Assembly (NCBI GenBank): GCA_947457745.1
Contig: CANGWT010000088.1
Location: 1 to 6,833 of the forward strand
Source: Burkholderiaceae bacterium
GTDB lineage: Bacteria > Pseudomonadota > Gammaproteobacteria > Burkholderiales > Burkholderiaceae
DNA: 6,833 bases
Direction: 5' to 3'
Below the pieces are notes generated by a model. It was given only the letters and a program-made list of their open reading frames with translations. It did no database searches and was not told where the DNA came from. The translations under genes and the position numbers were made by a program. Shown piece after piece: positions 1 through 5,262 of this stretch. Positions within the stretch are counted from its first letter, which is position 1. The number at the start of each line of letters is the position of its first letter.

Positions 1-1
1 A

Positions 2-70
2 GCTGGACATTTTCCTGAGGTCGATAGCAATGGAGTTTCTTATTTAAAAATCCCCTTGAATATGCTCTGA
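2..70 (+). CDS. C-terminal tail of an unidentified upstream gene (partial)
   Basis: One frame stays open from the window edge for 22 codons and stops with TGA at 68-70. The tail ends in GVSYLKIPLNML, which reads like ordinary protein. The ribosome binding site of the next gene (ACGGAG, 71-76) begins directly after this stop, so the two would be tightly spaced operon partners. The piece is too short to assign a family. One minus-strand frame is also open here, so coding is inferred mainly from spacing and direction. Confidence 0.4.
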   Translation, partial: AGHFPEVDSNGVSYLKIPLNML

Positions 71-76
71 ACGGAG
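71..76 (+). promoter_or_regulatory. Ribosome binding site deciding the ArsR start
   Basis: ACGGAG lies 7 nt before ATG 84 and only 1 nt before ATG 78. It therefore argues for the shorter 105-residue protein rather than the 107-residue reading. Confidence 0.6.
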
Positions 77-83
77 AATGACA

Positions 84-401
84 ATGAATATGCCCATCTC
101 CAAAGCGGAGTTAAAGAGGATGCAGTCAGCTGCAGATGATGCCTGCAAGCTTATGAAGGTCTTATCCAACCGAGATCGCATGATGCTCTTATGTGAAATC
201 GGTCAAGCAGAAAAATGTGTTGGTGAGTTAGAGGCTGCACTGGATTTGCATCAACCAACTCTCTCGCAGCAATTGACTGTGTTGCGCAAAGAAAAGCTAG
301 TTAAAACACGTAGAGAAGGAAAGCAAATTTATTACTCCCTATCTAGTGAGGTTGCTATCGCAGTAATGAGTTTGCTTTACAAGTATTACTGTAAGAAGTA
401 A
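84..401 (+). CDS. ArsR/SmtB-family repressor, BigR/SqrR-like reactive-sulfur sensor
   Basis: This is a winged-helix dimeric DNA-binding repressor of 105 residues. The recognition helix and wing are plain to see: VGELEAALDLHQPTLSQQL, then VLRKEKLVKTRREGKQIYYSL. It lacks the CVC metal site of ArsR/SmtB metal sensors. It has a cysteine in the helix before the DNA-binding region (LLCEI, C37) and one near the C terminus (YYCKK, C103). Their 66-residue separation equals that of the redox pair in BigR (C42/C108) and SqrR (C41/C107), which form a tetrasulfide bridge with sulfane sulfur and release DNA. A sulfide/persulfide sensing role is inferred from this. Two further cysteines (C21, C45) are present. 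I chose ATG 84 because ACGGAG at 71-76 is 7 nt away; ATG 78 would leave only 1 nt. The following YgaP-like gene supports sulfur stress as the target. Confidence 0.88.
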   Translation: MNMPISKAELKRMQSAADDACKLMKVLSNRDRMMLLCEIGQAEKCVGELEAALDLHQPTLSQQLTVLRKEKLVKTRREGKQIYYSLSSEVAIAVMSLLYKYYCKK

Positions 402-435
402 TCAATGATTTAATCGTTTTTAAAGGGAGTTCAAT

Positions 436-621
436 ATGAAATGTAACGTCGGCAGTATCGATCGTATTTTAAGAATCTCAGTAGGCATTGTGCTGGTTGC
501 ACTTGCAGCTAACGGTACCGTAGGCTGGTGGGGTTGGCTCGGACTAATCCCTATGGCTACTGGTATTTTCCGTTTCTGCCCAGCCTACTTATTACTAGGA
601 AATAATTTTTGCTCTAAGTGA
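436..621 (+). CDS. YgaP-like small inner-membrane protein (DUF2892)
   Basis: This complete 61-residue protein has two hydrophobic helices (about residues 11-27 and 31-46). It carries the signature of the DUF2892 membrane domain, found fused to rhodanese in E. coli YgaP: N-terminal MKCNVGSIDRILR, then LIPMATGIFRFCPAY and a terminal LLGNNFC. Cysteines at 3, 48 and 59 match the conserved cysteine-bearing ends of the family. The rhodanese domain of YgaP is absent, as in many stand-alone members. AGGGAG at 424-429 sits 6 nt before the ATG. It follows the ArsR-type repressor by 34 nt, the same pairing as ygaV-ygaP, which is controlled by sulfide/persulfide. The biochemical role of stand-alone members is not settled; a part in sulfur or thiocyanate handling at the inner membrane is inference from context. 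Confidence 0.88.
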   Translation: MKCNVGSIDRILRISVGIVLVALAANGTVGWWGWLGLIPMATGIFRFCPAYLLLGNNFCSK

Positions 622-638
622 GCCTGCTAAATCTAGCT

Positions 639-675
639 TAAGACATATTGAGATCAAGCTACTCAATATGTCTTA
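639..675. terminator. Bidirectional hairpin terminator between convergent operons
   Basis: A perfect 14-bp stem (639-652 with 662-675, arms beginning TAAGACATATTGAG) encloses a 9-nt loop. It lies between the YgaP-like gene ending at 621 and the convergent membrane-cytochrome gene. The stop codon of the latter (663-665) lies inside the right arm. Flanking T tracts are short on both sides, so efficiency is uncertain, but the position suits termination of both operons. Confidence 0.75.
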
Positions 676-1109
676 TTTGGATTTATGACGGTAGTTTTTT
701 TAGCATAGACGCCGTGTATTAAAAAGATGGCAAAGAAGGCAATACCAATCATCCAGTGAGTCGCAATGACCCCATCCCGAATTTCTGCAGGGCCGTAGTA
801 GAGTAAGCCGCCCGATACTAATAAGGCGGCTAAAAAAGCCAATTGACTTAAACCACTCCAGAACTTTCTCTTGGATTTCAGGCCCGCCTTTAGGTGAAAG
901 GGTAAGACTGAGCCTAGAGCTATCGAAGCCAATACGGCAGCAATGCCATGCCATGCCAATACCGAATGAGTTCCCAATAGAGCCCGTTTAATATGGAATT
1001 CATGACCAAGCAAATAAACTAGCCCAGTGAGGGAGCAACTCAATATAGCAATTTGAACAAAGTGTTTTTGCCATGTTGGCATCTTGCCAAGGCGATTCGT
1101 ATTTTTCAT
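663..1109 (-). CDS. Four-helix, histidine-rich membrane protein, likely flavinylation-associated b-type cytochrome
   Basis: This is an integral membrane protein of 148 residues and the last gene of the operon. Four hydrophobic helices are visible at about residues 16-34, 49-69, 87-105 and 117-134. Histidines sit in or at the ends of helices: H48 and H54 in helix 2 (THSVLAWHG), and H118 and H132 in helix 4 (THWMIGIAFFAIFLIHG). The 14-residue gap between H118 and H132 is what bis-heme cytochrome b proteins use, so heme b binding is likely but inferred. It resembles DUF4405-type cytochromes found beside ApbE and FMN-binding proteins, which pass electrons from quinol across the membrane. ATG 1109 is chosen because it overlaps the ApbE stop as ATGA, implying translational coupling. 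An ATG at 1163 would add 18 unlikely residues and a 58-nt overlap. Confidence 0.65.
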   Translation of the reverse strand: MKNTNRLGKMPTWQKHFVQIAILSCSLTGLVYLLGHEFHIKRALLGTHSVLAWHGIAAVLASIALGSVLPFHLKAGLKSKRKFWSGLSQLAFLAALLVSGGLLYYGPAEIRDGVIATHWMIGIAFFAIFLIHGVYAKKTTVINPNKTY

Positions 1110-1933
1110 AGGGATTCGGTATAGGGAATATGGATTGCTTGAGCAGAAAAATAACTCAAGCAAGAATGGCGAGTATTTCTGGAAATACTCACTACCTTAG
1201 TTAAGGCGTCAGCATAGACACATCTATTGGCGACTACTGAGTAAGACTCTGAAAACTCAATATGCTCTTGATTGAGGGGGTTCACCATAAAACTTGTTGA
1301 ATTGGTGTTACGTTTTGTAAAGTAGAGACTGCTAGTGGCAATCGCACCTACTTTCATGCTGCCAATTTGAATAAGCTCATGCGGTTTTGATGGATTTCGA
1401 ATTTGAATATCTTGAGAGCGATCCCCGAATACGCGGATATCCCCGCCCGCGTTGACTGATCCAGCTTGGATACCGTTATTAATTAATACTTCAACCGCTT
1501 TGTCTACTGCATAGCCTTTGGCAATACCGCCAAGATCAAGGCAAAGCGGTAGTGATGATTGAACCAGAGAGGGTTCAATAAATTGGAGATCTTCAATGCC
1601 TCCAAATGAGTAATCACTGAGCTTGTCATGTCCAGGAAGTAGACCTGCTTCCACTAGGTGATGACCCACTCCACAATTGAATACTCCTTGGGATTGAAGG
1701 TAAAGCTCTTTTGCGATGGTAAGAACTTCAGCCGTCCAGGGGTGAATCCGAACTGACTCTAAATAAGATCGGACGTTTATATGAGAAAGCTCGCTCTCGG
1801 GATTGTGAAAACCCATCAAAGATTGCACTTGTTCAATAGCTAAAAAGGCCTCGTCTAGCGCTTTTAATGATGGTGATTCAGCTTCAATCCTGATTTCTAC
1901 AAAGGTACCTAAGAGCGGCTTACAGCGAATCAT
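1106..1933 (-). CDS. apbE: FAD:protein FMN transferase
   Basis: ApbE attaches FMN from FAD, through a phosphodiester bond, to Ser/Thr of target proteins. All family blocks are present in this 275-residue protein: FHNPESELSHIN (42-53), LDLGGIAKGYAVD (132-144), NAGGDIRVFG (161-170), GAIATSS (196-202) and ADALTKV (241-247). D242 of the last is expected to be the Mg ligand. In E. coli-type enzymes a Thr lies four residues after this Asp; here that position is Lys and the Thr is one residue earlier. The protein starts directly at the catalytic domain (MIRCKPLLGTFVEI) and has no signal peptide or lipobox, although its presumed target does. The start at 1933 is fixed by an ATGA overlap with the FMN-binding gene, and no upstream in-frame start suits better. 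The neighbouring target gene makes the assignment very firm. Confidence 0.95.
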   Translation of the reverse strand: MIRCKPLLGTFVEIRIEAESPSLKALDEAFLAIEQVQSLMGFHNPESELSHINVRSYLESVRIHPWTAEVLTIAKELYLQSQGVFNCGVGHHLVEAGLLPGHDKLSDYSFGGIEDLQFIEPSLVQSSLPLCLDLGGIAKGYAVDKAVEVLINNGIQAGSVNAGGDIRVFGDRSQDIQIRNPSKPHELIQIGSMKVGAIATSSLYFTKRNTNSTSFMVNPLNQEHIEFSESYSVVANRCVYADALTKVVSISRNTRHSCLSYFSAQAIHIPYTESL

Positions 1934-2484
1934 TTTGCTTTTAAGCTTAAGGTCTGATTTTTTAAAGCGATGTCATATAAGACTGCAACCCGCTTGACGC
2001 CATCTGTAAGATGTTTGCAGGAGAGGGTGGCACCACCAATGTTCTGAATATCTTGATTCAGCTTGATGGGATCTGCAGCCGTTTTTCCGGCGAACTGTTT
2101 GCGCCAGTTAATTTCTGCTACTTCGTATCCATAAGACTCAACGTATTCCAGAATCTCAATTCCAGTTACTGCGCCCGATGGATTGAGTGCTACTGCATAA
2201 GTAATCATTTCATGTTTGCCGACTACCTCATCTACGATGAACCAACTTCCGTCGGCTGCCCTCCAAATTCGGTCTCCTTGAAAGGGGTGGCGAATACTCG
2301 AAGCTGAGCGCATTTTGTCTTGCAACTCATCGGTAATGATTATGGGATTTTTAACAAGCGATTTATTGGGTATGAGTATCTTTTGAGCTTGTTCAATGGA
2401 CACATAAATTTTGGCCTGTGCAACGATGGGTGCGGTTGCTGCAGCTAGACCAATGAATAATAGGGGGTTAGGTTTCCAGTTCAT
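1930..2484 (-). CDS. Exported FMN-binding protein, covalent flavinylation target of ApbE
   Basis: This 184-residue protein has a Sec-type signal peptide (about 1-24, ending IVAQA before KIYV), so it is predicted to be periplasmic. The FMN_bind domain spans about 78-172: WFIVDEVVGKHEMITYAVAL, then GAVTGIEILEYVESYGYEV. It ends with the flavinylation site IGGATLSCKHLTDGV (149-163). This matches the ApbE motif (S/D/G)-G-A-T-x-(S/T), making S155 the expected acceptor of FMN. C156 next to it is the only cysteine. The stop overlaps the apbE start as ATGA. The gene begins 10 nt after the outer-membrane gene stop, with a weak AAAGAA ribosome site. Inferred role: single-flavin electron carrier between the membrane cytochrome and a periplasmic or surface acceptor. 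It has no heme motif, iron-sulfur motif or second FMN motif. Confidence 0.9.
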   Translation of the reverse strand: MNWKPNPLLFIGLAAATAPIVAQAKIYVSIEQAQKILIPNKSLVKNPIIITDELQDKMRSASSIRHPFQGDRIWRAADGSWFIVDEVVGKHEMITYAVALNPSGAVTGIEILEYVESYGYEVAEINWRKQFAGKTAADPIKLNQDIQNIGGATLSCKHLTDGVKRVAVLYDIALKNQTLSLKAK

Positions 2485-2494
2485 ATTCTTTGCT

Positions 2495-3409
2495 TTAGTT
2501 CAAAGGAAATCCAACTTTGACGATAAATTCATTCACTGAATGACTATCCCAAACGCGAGCATTGGAACATTCGGCTTCCCCGCCACCCATACAGGTGCCA
2601 CCTTTGAGTTGATAGCGCCAAGCGCCAGTGACCCACCAGTCTTTAGCGGCATAGTGCATATTGGGCCCTACAAAAGTTGCGCGTTGGACTTGATTGCGTA
2701 AATTTAATTCTGAGTAGTCATTGTGGAAACGTGCCTCAACACCAGCGGACCATTTGGGCGCAAATCGATAACTAGCGCCCACAAGGAAATCAAGCATCGA
2801 TTCTGGTACGTTGCCATTTTCAATAAACTTCAAGCGTTCATTCGCTGCAACTACGTTACCCGCCAAGATCAATCGATCGTCAATAAAATTCGATTGCAAG
2901 AGTAGGCGAGCTTCAATTTCATCTTTGTTTCTTCCCCAACTTGGCTCTAAATACAGACCAATGCCAACGGGGGATGTCACTGGATTAGTGAGTCGATAAA
3001 TAGCCTCTAGTGACCCACCTTCAATACCGCTTTTTCTATAAGGGGTGGCTGGGTCATGACTGGATGGCACTCCATACCCGCCGGTACAACTTGAGCTATC
3101 ACCACAGGCTTCTGGGTTGGTGTAATTCTGATTTGCGCTGGTGTAGTAGGAATTGATATAGCCGGCAATTTGTAAATCATTGGTGAGGCCATACTCCAAT
3201 TCGGTTCTAGCTGTCCATGCATCATAGGTGCCGGCAGCTTGTTGTTGATTCAGTTGTAAGCGCTGCTCAAACTCGAGCTTTCCTTTGGGTTGGAGATCGA
3301 GGGTGTAAATCCACCCAAATGCACCTTCACCCGCATTTGCGAATGAGAAGTGCAGTGCTGTGGCTAATAGGATGCTAAAGGCAACAAGTCTTTTGATAGT
3401 CATTTTCAT
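2495..3409 (-). CDS. Outer-membrane beta-barrel-like protein (DUF6662-like), first gene of the Fur-box operon
   Basis: This 304-residue protein has a clear signal peptide (1-26, cleavage after SFANA). The mature part is made of alternating beta strands typical of a small barrel: KLEFEQRLQLN, ARTELEYGLTNDLQIAGYI, SAGVEARFHNDYSEL, WWVTGAWRYQL and a last strand NEFIVKVGF. It resembles uncharacterised proteins I recall as DUF6662 (GEG-FGW-YT-D start), an assignment made by eye. There is no TonB box or plug domain, so it is not a TonB receptor. The only four cysteines lie in two close pairs within predicted loops, C102/C108 and C273/C281, suggesting two disulfides or a metal-touching loop. Two starts are possible, ATG 3409 and ATG 3403; neither has a clear ribosome site. 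Function is unknown. Position in the operon suggests a partner or entry route for the flavin redox chain. Confidence 0.75.
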   Translation of the reverse strand: MKMTIKRLVAFSILLATALHFSFANAGEGAFGWIYTLDLQPKGKLEFEQRLQLNQQQAAGTYDAWTARTELEYGLTNDLQIAGYINSYYTSANQNYTNPEACGDSSSCTGGYGVPSSHDPATPYRKSGIEGGSLEAIYRLTNPVTSPVGIGLYLEPSWGRNKDEIEARLLLQSNFIDDRLILAGNVVAANERLKFIENGNVPESMLDFLVGASYRFAPKWSAGVEARFHNDYSELNLRNQVQRATFVGPNMHYAAKDWWVTGAWRYQLKGGTCMGGGEAECSNARVWDSHSVNEFIVKVGFPLN

Positions 3410-3438
3410 GGTCTAGTGGGCTGGTCAATAAAAGTAAA

Positions 3439-3453
3439 TGAGAATGGTTCTCA
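3439..3453. promoter_or_regulatory. Fur box 1 (proximal)
   Basis: TGAGAATGGTTCTCA fits the 7-1-7 Fur palindrome TGA(T/G)AAT-N-ATT(A/C)TCA with one mismatch (G for A just after the centre). It overlaps the end of the -10 and the predicted start site of the minus-strand operon. Confidence 0.8.
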
Positions 3454-3481
3454 ATATACAGTAAATGAGAATAATTCTCAA
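3453..3481 (-). promoter_or_regulatory. Sigma-70-type promoter of the flavinylation operon
   Basis: Reading the minus strand, TTGAGA (3481-3476) is followed after exactly 17 bp by TATATT (3458-3453). Transcription would start near 3446, leaving a leader of roughly 37 nt before ATG 3409. The -35 lies inside the distal Fur box, while the -10 and start site touch the proximal one. Fur bound to iron would therefore block RNA polymerase directly. Confidence 0.75.
3466..3480. promoter_or_regulatory. Fur box 2 (distal, perfect palindrome)
   Basis: TGAGAATAATTCTCA is a perfect 7-1-7 inverted repeat of the Fur type (TGAGAAT-N-ATTCTCA, the form common in beta- and gammaproteobacteria). It covers the -35 of the minus-strand promoter. 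Its centre is 27 bp from that of Fur box 1. It is also upstream of the divergent DUF3820 gene, so control of both sides is possible. Confidence 0.87.
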
Positions 3482-3556
3482 TTGTAAAAATGACCCTGCA
3501 TACTTTGGTGTTGAGTTTTGCCTGGGAATACTCCCGTGCTTGTAAGATTTGGGTCT

Positions 3557-3799
3557 ATGGATTCAGAAGCCCTGGTGAAGCTGGTCACAATGAAGATGCC
3601 TTTCGGCAAACATGCTGGCCGTACACTTGCAGACTTGCCTGGCAATTATTTAGCGTGGTTTGCTCGCGAAGGATTTCCTAAGGGTGAGCTTGGGCAATTA
3701 CTAGAGTTAATGCACACCCTGGATCACAATGGCTTGCGTGGATTATTAGCCCCCATCCAACGGGCCCATGGAATTGCTACCCGTTCCCGTGATCAGTAA
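3557..3799 (+). CDS. DUF3820 family protein
   Basis: This 80-residue protein carries the DUF3820 signature almost from end to end: KMPFGKHAGRTLADLPGNYLAWFAREGFPKGELGQLLELM, followed by DHNGLRGLLAPI (listed in Pfam as a putative quorum-sensing-regulated virulence factor family). A similar MPFGK-H/YKG motif occurs in the C-terminal part of some exonuclease X-type proteins. The molecular function is not established. It has no signal peptide and should be cytoplasmic. I chose ATG 3557 (MDSEALVKLVT) because family members begin just before this region. A TTG start at 3518 would add 13 unlikely residues. No good ribosome site is visible for either. It is divergent from the Fur-controlled operon and stops 4 nt before the convergent nuclease stop. 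Confidence 0.85.
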   Translation: MDSEALVKLVTMKMPFGKHAGRTLADLPGNYLAWFAREGFPKGELGQLLELMHTLDHNGLRGLLAPIQRAHGIATRSRDQ

Positions 3800-3803
3800 A
3801 GAT

Positions 3804-4823
3804 TTACTTGGAATGAACTATCGCTGTCACGCGATTGCGTTCATAGATTACATTAGGTGAATCTGGCGGACTGCTATGGGAGAGGGTGGCCTGCAATAAA
3901 CCTTGCGCCTGAATTTCTTGCGCTAGCTTTTGAGCCAGATCTAGATTGCGGTCGTATTGAATCTGTACGCTGGCAACTTTCCCCGTTTTAATATTAGAGA
4001 CTAGTGCTGCAAGCTTCTGGGCTGAATACTGATCGAAAAAGACGGGATACCAGCCGCCAACAATAGGTCTAGGCTCTGGACTACTCTTTTCAGTAGATTT
4101 ACCAGACTTGCTTTCGCCAAGCTCTATCGGCAGGTGAAAGTCGATGCCGGTCTTTTGAATCAATTCAGCATAAGAGATCGGTGCACTCATTTGCGCATCA
4201 TCTGTGTTTTCGACCCAATAAGCCCAAGCTAATTTTTTGGCAGGATCGTAGACCAGCTTGTAGAGATGACTCGGAATGGTAACCTTGCTTTTACCGATAC
4301 TGCCGACATGACCCACTGATCCGGTGAAGACATAGACATCGCTTTGTACACGCTTGATGTACATCCTGGTGGGCTCCTCAACCCGTTTGGCCCAGATGCC
4401 CTGATTGTTTTGCCTAGCTTGCGGCATCATATTTGCCAAGGAGAATGACTGCGCCATTCCCCGCTCACTTGTCATGTCGCCAGCTGGCACGTTATGACCC
4501 CGGTCATATCCGCTGCCACGATAGTCTGCCAGTAAGGCGCGTTCATGTGCTGGGAGCCTAGCCTCTTCGTAGAACTGATTGGTACGGCGAGGGTGTGGCG
4601 CCAGGAGTTGCTCGCCATTTAACTTCTCAACGGTATAAATGGGCTTTTTGTCTGAAGGCGAGTAGTAGATCGCAAAATCATCAAAACACAGGTCTCGCCC
4701 CACCTGCGAAGTACTTGGTATTTGTTGATTGGGAAATAGATCTTGGCATTGGTCAAAGAAGGCGGACGCACTCAGTGCTAGCCAAAGCGAGCTAAATAGG
4801 AGGAGTTTGGCCAGGAATTTCAT
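3804..4823 (-). CDS. Secreted DNA/RNA non-specific endonuclease (NUC1 type) with extra C-terminal domain
   Basis: This 339-residue protein has a signal peptide (about 1-21, MKFLAKLLLFSSLWLALSAS...) and should act in the periplasm or outside the cell, cutting DNA and RNA for nutrients or defence. The beta-beta-alpha-metal core spans about 45-232. It shows DRGH at 107-110 (H110 the general base), SLANMMPQARQNNQGIW with N140 as Mg ligand, then E149/E150, and GSVGHVGSIGKSKVTIPSHLYKLV, all in the Serratia-nuclease order. C26 and C46 could form a disulfide. After a charged Ser/Lys/Pro linker (238-254) comes a domain of about 85 residues (255-339) absent from the minimal enzyme, ending in NVIYERNRVTAIVHSK. 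No Shine-Dalgarno sequence precedes ATG 4823, but the signal peptide makes this start convincing. It stands alone, and no adjacent inhibitor gene was recognised. Confidence 0.93.
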   Translation of the reverse strand: MKFLAKLLLFSSLWLALSASAFFDQCQDLFPNQQIPSTSQVGRDLCFDDFAIYYSPSDKKPIYTVEKLNGEQLLAPHPRRTNQFYEEARLPAHERALLADYRGSGYDRGHNVPAGDMTSERGMAQSFSLANMMPQARQNNQGIWAKRVEEPTRMYIKRVQSDVYVFTGSVGHVGSIGKSKVTIPSHLYKLVYDPAKKLAWAYWVENTDDAQMSAPISYAELIQKTGIDFHLPIELGESKSGKSTEKSSPEPRPIVGGWYPVFFDQYSAQKLAALVSNIKTGKVASVQIQYDRNLDLAQKLAQEIQAQGLLQATLSHSSPPDSPNVIYERNRVTAIVHSK

Positions 4824-4987
4824 TGGAGGTCAGTGTAATGAGTGTCGTCATCAGGGTGTGAAGGTTTTAAGCTATCTGGCGATCAAGTTAGCTTGAAAGC
4901 TAGTATTGAGGAGAGCGTAGAAGTCATTTGCCTGATCTTTCATTCAACTGCAACACATGAAAACAGGCTAACGCACAAGTTGAGCTC

Positions 4988-5119
4988 ATGAGTACAAAAA
5001 CACTACCGGTAGAAAATTTAGCCCATCCAAATACTAGATGTACGGGTAAGACAACTCTTTTGAAGAGCAAAAATAGTAAAAAAGTCAGAATTTCAGCGCT
5101 TTTTTATGATATGAAATAA
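4988..5119 (+). CDS. Candidate small ORF, 43 residues, unknown
   Basis: An ATG-TAA frame reads MSTKTLPVENLAHP... and ends FYDMK. It is basic, lysine-rich and has one cysteine. No signal peptide, membrane segment or known family is recognised, and only a weak GAG precedes the ATG. It lies about 100 nt before a plus-strand terminator-like hairpin, so a short transcript is conceivable. It may well be a chance ORF. Confidence 0.15.
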   Translation: MSTKTLPVENLAHPNTRCTGKTTLLKSKNSKKVRISALFYDMK

Positions 5120-5224
5120 GCCCCCACTAACTTCTTTAACCCATTGAATTTAAATGGATAAATATCAAATCTAGAAGCGTTATTAGGGATCATACTTATT
5201 TCAAGACCTATAAGTTATGGAAAT

Positions 5225-5262
5225 AAGGTTCTTTATTCTTGACTTGATATAAGAACCTTTTT
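5225..5262 (+). terminator. Terminator-like hairpin upstream of the transglycosylase gene
   Basis: A 9-bp stem, AAGGTTCTT (5225-5233) with AAGAACCTT (5251-5259), has a 17-nt loop and merges into a run of five T (5258-5262). The orientation suits plus-strand transcripts. No convincing gene lies upstream on that strand, so it could end a small RNA or ORF transcript, act as a leader structure, or insulate the next gene. Confidence 0.5.

Larger units (their letters stand above)
3434..3487. repeat. Two-copy 27-bp tandem direct repeat carrying the Fur boxes
   Basis: The units 3434-3460 and 3461-3487 both start GTAAATGAGAAT and share TTCTCAAT at the same offset. They differ at two central bases and in the last few positions. 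The arrangement suggests duplication of a whole Fur operator rather than two independent sites. Confidence 0.7.

Noticed and set aside
2011..2307. 98-codon plus-strand ORF
   Set aside because: It lies fully antisense within the FMN-binding protein gene, whose signal peptide, domain and flavinylation motif are unmistakable. No ribosome site or recognisable protein features.
3007..3225. 72-codon minus-strand ORF inside the outer-membrane gene
   Set aside because: Out-of-frame shadow of the barrel-like protein on the same strand; Pro/Thr-rich composition is typical of frame-shifted beta-strand coding sequence.
3490..3681. ATG-started 63-codon plus-strand ORF overlapping the DUF3820 gene
   Set aside because: Its reading frame overlaps the conserved MPFGK region in another frame and shows no family features.
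3795..3808. Palindrome AGTAAAGATTTACT covering both convergent stop codons
   Set aside because: Arms of six weak pairs with a 2-nt loop cannot form a stable terminator; it arises largely because two TAA stops face each other.
5003..5012. Palindrome CTACCGGTAG
   Set aside because: A single 10-bp palindrome in a 500-bp gap is close to chance, and no second copy or adjacent promoter element supports an operator.
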